Shown in pieces: positions 13,350-20,016 of a stretch of DNA of 20,939 bases. The DNA lies in assembly GCA_900540935.1 (NCBI GenBank), contig UQHW01000035.1, positions 1 to 20,939 of the forward strand, given 5' to 3'. Numbering within the stretch: position 1 is the first letter of the stretch; each line of letters opens with the position of its first letter. This DNA is from an uncultured Collinsella sp. (GTDB lineage: Bacteria > Actinomycetota > Coriobacteriia > Coriobacteriales > Coriobacteriaceae). The position numbers were made by a program, and so were the translations under genes. The notes below the pieces were generated by a model that worked only from the letters and a program-made list of their open reading frames with translations, had not been told where the DNA came from and made no database searches.

Positions 13350-13392
13350 TTGAGTGAACAAAACGAGCCCGCGCGGAAAGGAACCGGACCGT

Positions 13393-13878
13393 ATGCAACG
13401 TGGAAGTACATCTCCGCTGTCCCGCGAGACCGATGCGCCCGAGACCATCGTCAAGCTGGAGTGCGACATCGACGATGCGTCGCCCGAGGTACTCGCCTAT
13501 GCCGCCGACCGCCTGCGCGAGGCCGGCGCCCGCGAGGTGCACTGGCTACCCCTCTACTGCAAAAAGGGTCGCCCCGGATGGCAGTTGCAGGTGATCTGCT
13601 CGCACGAGGATATCGAGCGCCTACAGACGATTATCTTTTTGGAGACCACGACCAACGCCGTTCGTCGCCAGGTGATGGAACGCGTTTGCCTGCCGCGCCG
13701 ATTCGAGCAGGTGACAACGCCTTGGGGCGAGGTGGCCGTAAAGGTGGCAACCCTGCCCGATGGCAGCGAGCGTGCAGCGCCCGAGTACGAGGACTGCGCT
13801 CGCCTTGCCCGTGAGCACAATGTGCCGCTCCAGCGCGTGATGCAGGCGGCGCAAGCCGCGGCTCTGCAATTTGAGTGA
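13393..13878 (+). CDS. Stand-alone LarC C-terminal domain (nickel-pincer cofactor insertion, LarC2-like)
   Basis: This 161-residue protein matches the C-terminal half of LarC (DUF111), the enzyme that inserts nickel into the pyridinium pincer cofactor of lactate racemase and related enzymes. Seen motifs are LECDIDDASPEVLAYAADRL, YCKKGRPGWQLQVICS, IIFLETTTNAVRRQVMER, TPWGEVAVKVATL and EYEDCARLARE. Full LarC proteins are ~400 residues. In Lactiplantibacillus the two halves come from larC1 and larC2, joined by programmed frameshifting, but here there is no LarC1-like frame upstream; the preceding DNA is a palindrome-bearing intergenic gap. ATG 13393 follows GGAAAGGA; an in-frame GTG at 13354 would add 13 unconserved residues. 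It probably starts an operon with yfcE and mazG. Function without the N-terminal half is uncertain. Confidence 0.85.
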   Translation: MQRGSTSPLSRETDAPETIVKLECDIDDASPEVLAYAADRLREAGAREVHWLPLYCKKGRPGWQLQVICSHEDIERLQTIIFLETTTNAVRRQVMERVCLPRRFEQVTTPWGEVAVKVATLPDGSERAAPEYEDCARLAREHNVPLQRVMQAAQAAALQFE

Positions 13879-13931
13879 CACGGTCGGCGACGCGCCACAC
13901 CCACCCCATCAACCTCACCGAAAGGACCACC

Positions 13932-14480
13932 ATGAAATACCTCATCGCCTCCGACATCCACGGCTCGGCATACTGGACCGAGCGCCTGGTCACCGCCATC
14001 GATTCCGAGCAGCCCGACCGCATCGTGCTGCTGGGCGACCTGCTCTACCACGGTCCACGCAACGACCTGCCGCGCGATTACGCCCCCAAGCGCGTAATCC
14101 CGCTGCTCAACGCCCTGGCCGACCGCATCATCGCGGTGCGCGGCAACTGCGACGCCGAGGTCGACCAGATGGTCCTCGACTTCCCCGTCATGGCCGACTA
14201 CGCCACGCTGTTTGACGAAACCGGCCGTGAGCTGTTCCTGACGCACGGCCACGTCTTTGGCGCCGGCATGCACAACAGCGTCGACCACGCGCCCGCGCTG
14301 CCCGAGGGCTCCGCGCTCGTCTACGGTCACACGCACGTCAAGGTCAACGAGGAAAGCGCCGCGCACCCGGGCCTGTGGCTCTTCAACCCCGGTAGCGTGA
14401 GCATCCCCAAGGACGGCTCGCACAGCTACGGCATCTACGAGGGCGGCGCGTTCCGCCACGTGGTCCTGGAGGAGGAATAA
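13932..14480 (+). CDS. yfcE: YfcE/MJ0936-type metallophosphoesterase
   Basis: This 182-residue calcineurin-like phosphodiesterase is nearly the length of E. coli YfcE (~184). All metal-site motifs are visible: SDIHG (residues 7-11), VLLGDLLYHG, VRGNCDAEVD, LTHGHVFG and YGHTHVKV, ending with FNPGSVSIPKDG. The family hydrolyses phosphodiester bonds with Mn in vitro; its cellular substrate is not established. ATG 13932 follows GAAAGGACC, and the protein then begins with the first beta strand, so the longer in-frame opening from 13875 is rejected. It begins 53 bases after larC2 and ends two bases before mazG starts. Confidence 0.92.
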   Translation: MKYLIASDIHGSAYWTERLVTAIDSEQPDRIVLLGDLLYHGPRNDLPRDYAPKRVIPLLNALADRIIAVRGNCDAEVDQMVLDFPVMADYATLFDETGRELFLTHGHVFGAGMHNSVDHAPALPEGSALVYGHTHVKVNEESAAHPGLWLFNPGSVSIPKDGSHSYGIYEGGAFRHVVLEEE

Positions 14481-14482
14481 CC

Positions 14483-15343
14483 ATGGCGCAGCACATGGCT
14501 CAGCAAAATGCCGAGGGCTCGCGCGATTTGTCCACGCTGGTCGACGCGTCGGCCGAGCTACAACATCTGGTGCAGATCGTCTGGCGCTTGCGTCAGCCCG
14601 ACGGCTGCCCGTGGGACCGTGAGCAGACGCACCGCAGCATCGGCAAGAACATGATCGAGGAGGCCTACGAGGCACTCGACTGCATCGAGGCGGACGACGC
14701 GGTTCACCTACGCGAGGAGCTGGGCGACGTGCTCATGCAGGTCGTGCTGCATGCGCAGATTGCGGCGGACGCCGGCGAGTTTACGCTGGCCGACGTGGCG
14801 CGTGATATCGATGCCAAGCTCATCCGCCGTCATCCGCACGTGTTTGGCGATGTAGATGCCGACAGTTCCGACGAGGTACTCAAGATTTGGGACGAGGTCA
14901 AGCTTGCCGAGAGGGCTGCCAAGGACAAGGCCGTGGCGGCAGGCGAGGCTGCGCCCGAGGGCCTGCTCGACGGCGTGCCCACGCATCTGCCGGCGCTGAT
15001 GCAGGCTCAGAAGGTGTCGCGCAAGGCGGCTGCCGTGGGCTTTGAGTGGGAGACGGTCCAGGACGTGTGGGACGAGGTCGCCGAGGAGCGTGCCGAGTTT
15101 GAGGCCGAGGCCCCTGGCTCGCCCGAGCGGGAGATGGAGTTTGGCGACCTGCTCTTTGCCCTGGTCAACGTTGCGCGCAAAGAGGGCATTGACGCCGAGA
15201 GTGCCCTTCGTGCCAGCACGGCAAAGTTCCGCCGCCGCTGGGCCGCGATGGAGCAGATGGCGGCCGATGCCCACGTGGATCTTGCCGAGCTTTCGACCCA
15301 CGGCCTCAACGACCTGTGGGATGCCGCAAAGGCGGAGGAGTAA
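14483..15343 (+). CDS. mazG: Nucleoside triphosphate pyrophosphohydrolase
   Basis: This 286-residue protein hydrolyses nucleoside triphosphates, including damaged or non-canonical ones, to monophosphates and pyrophosphate. Two MazG domains are visible. The first has RLRQPDGCPWDREQTHRS, then EEAYEALDCIE and LREELGDVLMQVVLHAQ. The second has EERAEFEAEA and REMEFGDLLFALVNVAR. LDGVPTHLPALMQAQKVSRKAA joins them and is typical of full-length MazG. GGAGGAGG within the end of yfcE provides the ribosome binding site. Its place just before eno is conserved in actinobacteria, although a strong terminator separates them here. Confidence 0.95.
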   Translation: MAQHMAQQNAEGSRDLSTLVDASAELQHLVQIVWRLRQPDGCPWDREQTHRSIGKNMIEEAYEALDCIEADDAVHLREELGDVLMQVVLHAQIAADAGEFTLADVARDIDAKLIRRHPHVFGDVDADSSDEVLKIWDEVKLAERAAKDKAVAAGEAAPEGLLDGVPTHLPALMQAQKVSRKAAAVGFEWETVQDVWDEVAEERAEFEAEAPGSPEREMEFGDLLFALVNVARKEGIDAESALRASTAKFRRRWAAMEQMAADAHVDLAELSTHGLNDLWDAAKAEE

Positions 15344-15347
15344 GACT

Positions 15348-15393
15348 GCGGGAACGACGGGCTGACACGCCTCATCGTTCCCGCTAAATTTTT
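15348..15393 (+). terminator. Intrinsic terminator after mazG
   Basis: GCGGGAACGA (15348-15357) pairs perfectly with TCGTTCCCGC (15375-15384), followed by TAAATTTTT. It lies five bases past the mazG stop and should end the larC2-yfcE-mazG transcript before eno. Confidence 0.88.
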
Positions 15394-15414
15394 CGAAAAT
15401 CAAGTGTATCCCTC

Positions 15415-15459
15415 GGCTAACTTAGGGCATAATGCAAAAAGTGCGACATGGCTAACTTA
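15415..15459 (+). promoter_or_regulatory. Probable eno promoter region with a 10-base direct repeat
   Basis: CATAAT (15428-15433) is a plausible -10 box without a clear -35. It lies between two identical copies of GGCTAACTTA (15415-15424 and 15450-15459), 35 bases apart. Paired repeats around a promoter can be operator sites. The leader up to the eno ATG is ~90 bases; I see no riboswitch in it. Confidence 0.35.
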
Positions 15460-15532
15460 CGGAGACGCACCGATGGTGCGCGGTCAGCCGGTCGCTTGCA
15501 TCCACTACGTTTCCAAGTGAGAGGGAGACAAC

Positions 15533-16822
15533 ATGAGCGACATTTTGGACGTCTACGGTCGCGAGGTGCTCGACAGCCGCGGCAATCCCACCGTCGAGGT
15601 CGAGGTCGTGCTCGAGGACGGCAGCTTTGGCCGCGCAATGGTGCCTTCGGGTGCTTCGACCGGCGCCTTTGAGGCCTGCGAGCTGCGCGACGGCGACAAG
15701 GGTCGCTACCTGGGCAAGGGCGTTTCGCAGGCCGTCGAGCACGTCAACAACGAGTGCACTAACGCCGTCGTGGGTCTCGACGCCTTCGACCAGCGCGCCG
15801 TCGATGCCGCGCTGATTGCCGCGGACGGTACCCCCAACAAGACCAAGCTCGGTGCCAACGCCATCCTGGGCGTGTCGCTGGCCGTCGCCCGCGCCGCTGC
15901 CGAGTCGGCGGGCCTGTCGCTGTACCAGTACCTGGGCGGCGTCAACGCCCATCTGCTGCCCACGCCCATGATGAACATTCTCAACGGCGGCGTGCATGCC
16001 GACAATAACGTTGACTTCCAGGAGTTCATGATCATGCCGGTGGGCGCCCCGAGTTTTGCCGAGGGCCTGCGTTGGTGCGCCGAGGTCTACCACACCCTCA
16101 AGGGCGTGCTGCACGAGGCCGGCCTGGGCGGCGGCGTGGGCGACGAGGGCGGCTTTGCCCCCAACCTTAAGACCAATGCCGAGCCGTTCGAGTACATCAC
16201 CAAGGCCGTCGAGAAGGCTGGCTTTAAGCCCGGCGTCGACTTCATGTACGCCATGGACCCGGCGTCCACCGAGTTCTACAACGCCGAGACCGGCATGTAC
16301 GAGCTCAAGGGCGAGGGCGTGGAGTACACGAGCGCCCAGATGGTCGATTACTGGGAGAAGCTCGTCGACACCTATCCCATCATCTCCATCGAGGACGGCA
16401 TGGCCGAGGAGGACTGGGACGGCTGGGTCGAGCTTACCCGCCGCATTGGCAACAAGGTGCAGCTGGTGGGCGACGACCTGTTCGTCACCAACACCGAGCG
16501 CCTCAAGAAGGGCATCGAGCTTGGTGCCGCCAACGCGATCCTGGTCAAGGTCAACCAGATCGGTACGCTCACCGAGTCGCTCGAGGCCATCGAGACCGCC
16601 AAGGAGGCCGGCTACGCCTGCATCGTGAGTCACCGCTCCGGCGAGACCGAGGACTCCACGATCGCCGACCTGGTCGTGGGCGTCAACGCCGGCCAGATCA
16701 AGTCGGGCGCCCCGTGCCGCAGCGATCGCATCGCCAAGTACAACCAGCTCATCCGCATCGAGGACGAGCTCGAGGGCAGTGCGCGCTACGCCGGCAAGGC
16801 CGCGTTCTACAACATTCGCTAA
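15533..16822 (+). CDS. eno: Enolase (phosphopyruvate hydratase)
   Basis: This 429-residue glycolytic enzyme interconverts 2-phosphoglycerate and phosphoenolpyruvate with Mg. Recognisable blocks are VYGREVLDSRGNPTVEVEV at the N-terminus, VPSGASTGAFEACELRDGD, NGGVHADNNVDFQEFMIMP, GGVGDEGGFAPNL, SIEDGMAEEDWDGW, the signature ILVKVNQIGTLTESLEAI, and SHRSGETEDSTIADLVV. Length is typical and no active-site residue appears missing. GAGAGGGAGA precedes the ATG. It stands alone between two terminators. Its phosphoenolpyruvate product also feeds the PTS systems encoded elsewhere in the window. Confidence 0.98.
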   Translation: MSDILDVYGREVLDSRGNPTVEVEVVLEDGSFGRAMVPSGASTGAFEACELRDGDKGRYLGKGVSQAVEHVNNECTNAVVGLDAFDQRAVDAALIAADGTPNKTKLGANAILGVSLAVARAAAESAGLSLYQYLGGVNAHLLPTPMMNILNGGVHADNNVDFQEFMIMPVGAPSFAEGLRWCAEVYHTLKGVLHEAGLGGGVGDEGGFAPNLKTNAEPFEYITKAVEKAGFKPGVDFMYAMDPASTEFYNAETGMYELKGEGVEYTSAQMVDYWEKLVDTYPIISIEDGMAEEDWDGWVELTRRIGNKVQLVGDDLFVTNTERLKKGIELGAANAILVKVNQIGTLTESLEAIETAKEAGYACIVSHRSGETEDSTIADLVVGVNAGQIKSGAPCRSDRIAKYNQLIRIEDELEGSARYAGKAAFYNIR

Positions 16823-16887
16823 ACAAGTGGCGCTCGCGGGGGGGCGGGGCTGACTCGGCTCCGTTCCACTTCTGATGGCCGCCATTG

Positions 16888-16919
16888 GGCGCTGGGCCAT
16901 ATGACTCAGCGCCTTTTTT
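16888..16919 (+). terminator. Intrinsic terminator after eno
   Basis: GGCGCTG (16888-16894) pairs with CAGCGCC (16907-16913) and six T residues follow directly. The 65 bases between the eno stop and this hairpin carry a seven-G run (16838-16844) and an imperfect GC-rich dyad. Confidence 0.88.
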
Positions 16920-16958
16920 ATGTCGAGCAAAGGCTGGCGAAGGCGGTGCGGGCGCTCG

Positions 16959-16967
16959 TGCTATAAC
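16959..16967 (+). promoter_or_regulatory. Extended -10 promoter of the ftsB-like/ppx genes
   Basis: TGCTATAAC is a near-consensus extended -10 element 44 bases before the ftsB-like ATG. A second A/T-rich box, TAGAAT, follows at 16968-16973. No good -35 box is visible. Confidence 0.55.
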
Positions 16968-17010
16968 TAGAATACTTAGCGCAAACAAACCTCAACCGCA
17001 CAAGGCGCAC

Positions 17011-17772
17011 ATGGATCAGATTTACGACAACAGGTACTATTCCGCCGGTTCGCGTGAGCCGTCGCCTCGCCGTGCGCGCACGGTGCAGCTCGGTGGGTCC
17101 GCCTACGCCGGCGCCGACCGCTCCATGCAGCGCCCGACAAGTACCTCGCGCCCCAATGCTCATGTGAATACTTCGGCAGATGGACCAGTGCGCCCGGCAC
17201 GTTCGTCGCATGCTCAGCGCTCGTCGGCTCAAACGCACGATAGGTCGAGCAGGCCCTCGAACCGTTTTTCGGGCTCGGACTTTATGCACTACGCCAACGA
17301 CAACGCGGTGGTCAAGGCGATCTACGACTTTACCCACGGTCCTCAGCGAGGGCTATTCATCGGCATCGTCGTTGCCCTGGTGCTCGTGAGCCTGTATTTC
17401 CCCGTGCGCGACCTGTACGTGGCAAAGCGTTCGAGCGATATCTTGACCAAGCAGGTCGAGATTCGCCAGCAATACAATGATGGGCTGCAAAAAAGCGTCG
17501 ACAAGCTGCTCTCGGAGGAGGGTATCAAGGATGCGGCATCCGAGGACCTGGGCTTGGTGATGCCCGGCGAGAAGAGGATTGAAGTGCAGGGCCTGGACGG
17601 CGATTCGGATGCCTCGTCGAGCCAGAAGTCGTCGAACGCCAAGAAGGCCAGCGAAGTTGCCAAGGAAATCGAAGAAGTCGGTAAGGACGCGCCGTGGTAC
17701 ATCCAAGTGCTCGACATGCTGTTTGGGTTTAACGGCGTCGAGGGCCAGACGGTCGTGTCCAACGGCAAATAG
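17011..17772 (+). CDS. FtsB/DivIC-like septum formation initiator protein
   Basis: This 253-residue bitopic membrane protein has a disordered Arg/Ser/Pro-rich cytoplasmic N-terminus of ~95 residues, one transmembrane helix (about residues 114-135, GLFIGIVVALVLVSLYFP), then a short coiled-coil-like stretch (SSDILTKQVEIRQQYNDGLQ), the conserved LGLVMPGEKRIEV segment and a Ser/Lys/Glu-rich tail. DivIC/FtsB proteins join FtsL and FtsQ/DivIB in the cell-division complex. The long basic N-terminus is common in actinobacterial members. The order eno - divIC/ftsB - ppx is the actinobacterial arrangement (for example Rv1023-Rv1026), though the DUF501 gene usually between them is absent here. ATG 17011 has only a weak AAGGCG before it. 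Fold and position support the call; sequence identity alone is weak, as usual in this family. Confidence 0.82.
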   Translation: MDQIYDNRYYSAGSREPSPRRARTVQLGGSAYAGADRSMQRPTSTSRPNAHVNTSADGPVRPARSSHAQRSSAQTHDRSSRPSNRFSGSDFMHYANDNAVVKAIYDFTHGPQRGLFIGIVVALVLVSLYFPVRDLYVAKRSSDILTKQVEIRQQYNDGLQKSVDKLLSEEGIKDAASEDLGLVMPGEKRIEVQGLDGDSDASSSQKSSNAKKASEVAKEIEEVGKDAPWYIQVLDMLFGFNGVEGQTVVSNGK

Positions 17773-17792
17773 CGCCCGGAGGGGAGCCCGCA

Positions 17793-18794
17793 ATGGCAGA
17801 TTGCAAACGATATAAGGTGGCCGCGATTGACCTGGGAACGGTGTCGTCGCGACTGGTGTTGGCGCAGGTCGAGGCCGGGGCGATCGTGGAATCGTCCAAG
17901 CATACCGAGATCACCGACTTGGGCGAGGGCGTGGACGCGACGGGGCGCTTTTGCGAGGCGGCCGTTGAGCGCGTGCTCGCTGCGTGCCACATGTTTGTGG
18001 ACGAAGCCCGTACCTTTGGGGCCGCGTGCGTCTGCACCACCTGCACGAGTGCCGCGCGCGATGCGTCCAATGCCGCGCTGCTGCTGGACGGTCTGCGCGA
18101 GCTGGGGCTCGAACCGCAGGTGATTCCGGGCGAGGTCGAGGCGCGCCTGACGTTTTTTGGCGTGGCACACGACTTTGCCGGCGAGCGCATCATTGTTGCC
18201 GATTCGGGCGGTGGCTCCACGGAGCTCGCGACGGGCGTCTATGCGCCTGAGCGCGGGGTCTTTGCACTGGAGGGAACGCGCTCACTGGACATCGGTTGCC
18301 GTCGTGTGACGGAGCGTTTCTTCTCGGCGTTGCCGCCTTCGGACGGCGAGCTTGCTGCCGCTGCCGACTGGGCGGGCGAGCAGTTCGGGGCTTACTTTGA
18401 GGGCCTGCCTGTCGACTTTGAGCGCGCCGAACGCTTGGTCGCAGTGGGCGGCACGGTGACTACGCTGGTGGCTCTGGTCCACGAGCTGGAGCCGTATGAT
18501 TCGAGCTTCGTGCACCTGCGCGAGCTTTCGCTGGAGCAGGTCTCGGCCGCTATCGAGCGCATGTCCACGCTGGACGCGGACAGCCTCGCCGCGCTACCGG
18601 GTGTGCAGCCCAAACGCGCGGGCGTGATCTTGGCTGGCGCCGTGGTGATCCGCGAGCTCATGCGAGCCGGCGGCTACAAGACGCTCACTGTAAGCGAGAA
18701 CAGCCTACTCGCCGGCATGGCCGCCACCATCAACGAGGTTCTCGACGGCGCGACTCCCACCATCGCATGGACTCCCAGCCTCAGCGCCCTCTAA
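17793..18794 (+). CDS. Ppx/GppA-family exopolyphosphatase or guanosine pentaphosphate phosphohydrolase
   Basis: This 333-residue protein has the ASKHA (actin/hexokinase-like) fold. Motifs are AAIDLGTVSSRLVLAQV (phosphate 1 loop, residues ~9-25), VIPGEVEARLTFFGVAH, IIVADSGGGSTELATG (phosphate 2) and LVAVGGTVTTLVAL. Short single-module members (~300-330 residues) in actinobacteria mostly hydrolyse polyphosphate or pppGpp; which one cannot be decided from sequence. The usual IDIGSNS is IDLGTVS here. GGAGGGGAG precedes the ATG, and the gene begins 20 bases after the ftsB-like gene, so they should be co-transcribed. A long palindrome starts two bases after the stop. Confidence 0.9.
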   Translation: MADCKRYKVAAIDLGTVSSRLVLAQVEAGAIVESSKHTEITDLGEGVDATGRFCEAAVERVLAACHMFVDEARTFGAACVCTTCTSAARDASNAALLLDGLRELGLEPQVIPGEVEARLTFFGVAHDFAGERIIVADSGGGSTELATGVYAPERGVFALEGTRSLDIGCRRVTERFFSALPPSDGELAAAADWAGEQFGAYFEGLPVDFERAERLVAVGGTVTTLVALVHELEPYDSSFVHLRELSLEQVSAAIERMSTLDADSLAALPGVQPKRAGVILAGAVVIRELMRAGGYKTLTVSENSLLAGMAATINEVLDGATPTIAWTPSLSAL

Positions 18795-18796
18795 AT

Positions 18797-18865
18797 AAGT
18801 TGCGGTGAAATAGTTCCTAAATGGGCCGGTAAACGGCCAAAACAGGAACTATTCCACCGCAACTT
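18797..18865. repeat. Large nested inverted repeat after ppx
   Basis: The 22-base arms 18797-18818 and 18844-18865 are complementary with a single mismatch; each carries AGTTGCGGTG and ATAGTTCCT or their complements. Inside is a second stem, GGCCG (18824-18828) with CGGCC (18834-18838). TTTTTT follows 17 bases after the structure (18883-18888). It may terminate ppx transcription, but its length and symmetry look more like a mobile intergenic repeat. Confidence 0.75.
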
Positions 18866-18943
18866 CTAAGGGGCCGAAGCAGTTTTTTAGCTCGTCCTAA
18901 ATTAGCTGACTTTCTGAAGCGCGGGGCGGTGGGACGTCTGCGT

Positions 18944-19064
18944 ATTTGCTGCGCAAATCCGCACCGGCTTCGGACGCCTGCCGGCGCCCTCGCCGGCTCG
19001 CTGCGGACGCTGCGCGTCCGCTTGACGCTCGCCCCTTCGCGGGTTCGAGCCCCACCGGCGTCCA
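18944..19064 (+). other. GC-rich stretch with stacked hairpins and a tRNA-like T-arm/acceptor end
   Basis: Three perfect stems occur in a row: ATTTGC/GCAAAT (18944-18958), CCGGCG/CGCCGG (18981-18996) and GCGGACGC/GCGTCCGC (19003-19021), followed by a T-loop-like GGGTTCGAGCCC (19041-19052). GGACGCC (18972-18978) pairs perfectly with GGCGTCC (19057-19063), giving a cloverleaf-like outline of ~92 bases. D-loop guanines and a seven-base anticodon loop are missing, and no CCA end is encoded. It is a degenerate tRNA relic or a chance GC-rich fold, not a working tRNA. The 78 bases before it (18866-18943) hold nothing I recognise. Confidence 0.35.
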
Positions 19065-19102
19065 AAAGAAACGAGCCCGCATCCCTTGGGGACACGGGCT
19101 CG
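19064..19102 (-). terminator. Intrinsic terminator of tRNA-Leu
   Basis: Read on the minus strand, CGAGCCCG pairs with CGGGCTCG (positions 19102-19095 and 19079-19072), followed by TTTCTTTT. It lies 12 bases beyond the tRNA 3' end and is oriented with it. Confidence 0.8.
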
Positions 19103-19113
19103 AAAGCTCCATA

Positions 19114-19198
19114 TGGTAGGGGCGGTGGGACTCGAACCCACAATCCTTGCGGCGAGAGATTTTAAGTCTCCTGCGTATGCCAATTCCGCCACGCCCCC
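19114..19198 (-). tRNA. tRNA-Leu, anticodon TAA
   Basis: The 85-base gene folds fully: acceptor GGGGGCG with CGCCCCT, discriminator A and encoded CCA; a D-arm with AATTGGCATAC loop; anticodon arm GGAGA-CTTAAAA-TCTCT with anticodon TAA (plus positions 19162-19164); a long variable arm (CGCCGCAAGGATT); and T-arm GTGGG-TTCGAGT-CCCAC. The long variable arm and anticodon identify a class II leucine tRNA reading UUA/UUG, rare codons in a genome this GC-rich. It has its own promoter-like box and terminator. Confidence 0.97.
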
Positions 19199-19209
19199 GT
19201 AAGACTAGA

Positions 19210-19218
19210 AGTCTAGCA
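19210..19218 (-). promoter_or_regulatory. Extended -10 promoter of tRNA-Leu
   Basis: On the minus strand TGCTAGACT (19218 down to 19210) fits TGnTAnnnT and ends 11 bases before the tRNA 5' end, so transcription would start a few bases before the mature tRNA. The -35 region would lie at the 3' end of the upstream gene and is unclear. Confidence 0.5.
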
Positions 19219-19229
19219 CAAGCCGTCCG

Positions 19230-19853
19230 TTACGCGTTGACAGCCATCGAGTGCCTGCCCGACTTCTCCAGGAATTCCTGGAACTTGGCTTCGTCGCCCT
19301 TGTTCTTGTACTGCAGAGCCAGCAGGTATTCCAGGCGGCAGCTCTTGACCTTGTCGTCACCGGCCTCTTTGAGCATGCGCTCTAGCTCGGGAATGTCGTT
19401 GTGGCGCTTGAGGATCATCGTGTCGTACATCAGCTGGCATTCGTGTGCGACCGCCTCGGCCTGACCGCCCTCAAAGCCCTTGATTTCGTGCAGCAGCTCC
19501 TTGGACTTTTTGCGGTCCTCCTGGCCAACGTAGTAGTTAAAAGCCTTGATCACCAGGTCGACGCGCTGCATTTTGGGCAGGTTGAGCCCCAGCAGCAAAT
19601 CGAACATCTCGTCGGCGCGCTTGTGGTCCTCGCGCAGCAGATAGGAGTTCAGGCGCAGGTAGTCGCGGTTGTAGCGCGGGTACAGCATGCTGGTGAGCTT
19701 GCTGTCGAGCAGGCGATCGAACTCGTCCCACTGCTTGGCAGCCATAAGCTGTTGCAGGCGCTTAAACGTGGTGCGTTTTTTGACGCTAAAGAATACCGAC
19801 ACGGCGATACAGATGATAACGACGGTGGTCCAGAGTGTGCGGGAATCGGGCAT
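19230..19853 (-). CDS. Membrane-anchored helical-repeat (TPR-like) protein of unknown function
   Basis: The 207-residue product has one N-terminal hydrophobic helix (about residues 7-24, LWTTVVIICIAVSVFFSV), then a basic stop KKRTTFKR, and from there only amphipathic helices. Pairs of helices such as FKRLQQLMAAKQWDEFDRLLD and YLRLNSYLLREDHKRADEMFDLLL, with LPKMQRVDLVIKAFNYYVGQEDRKKSKELL further on, resemble degenerate tetratricopeptide repeats. The N-terminal anchor would leave the repeat domain in the cytoplasm as a protein-binding scaffold. ATG 19853 follows AAGGA at good spacing; an opening from 19964 would add residues translated across the promoter region. I do not recognise the family. 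It stands alone between tRNA-Leu and a divergent gene pair. Confidence 0.75.
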   Translation of the reverse strand: MPDSRTLWTTVVIICIAVSVFFSVKKRTTFKRLQQLMAAKQWDEFDRLLDSKLTSMLYPRYNRDYLRLNSYLLREDHKRADEMFDLLLGLNLPKMQRVDLVIKAFNYYVGQEDRKKSKELLHEIKGFEGGQAEAVAHECQLMYDTMILKRHNDIPELERMLKEAGDDKVKSCRLEYLLALQYKNKGDEAKFQEFLEKSGRHSMAVNA

Positions 19854-19908
19854 TTCAGAGTCCTTAGTCGCTCGTAAGGCGAGCGGTATGACAACACGTA
19901 CTAGATGT

Positions 19909-19914
19909 ATTATA
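19909..19914 (-). promoter_or_regulatory. Consensus -10 box for the helical-repeat protein gene
   Basis: On the minus strand a perfect TATAAT reads 19914 down to 19909, 55 bases before the start codon. A weak TGCCAG lies 17 bases upstream as a possible -35. Confidence 0.55.
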
Positions 19915-20016
19915 CGCAGCGCACAAGCAAACTGGCATAAAAGCGTATCGAGGCCGAGCGCCATCGCTCGCTGCGGTACACTTACCTAAAGTAAACCATG
20001 AAGGGAGACATTACCT

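Noticed and set aside
13043..13392. CRISPR-like or small-RNA gene in the hisK-larC2 gap
   Set aside because: Only one inverted repeat and no regularly spaced direct repeats; no promoter-terminator pair that would delimit a small RNA.
15452..16930. 492-residue minus-strand open frame opposite eno
   Set aside because: Antisense to enolase, an essential conserved gene; the frame is open only because of codon bias.
18972..19064. Selenocysteine tRNA, suggested by the ~92-base length and six-base D-like stem
   Set aside because: No TCA anticodon, a four-base D-like loop, no seven-base anticodon loop and no encoded CCA.
18817..19192. Small minus-strand proteins with phrases such as VGLEP and RRWGSNP
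   Set aside because: These are the usual artefacts of translating tRNA T-arms and adjacent hairpin DNA, not real products.
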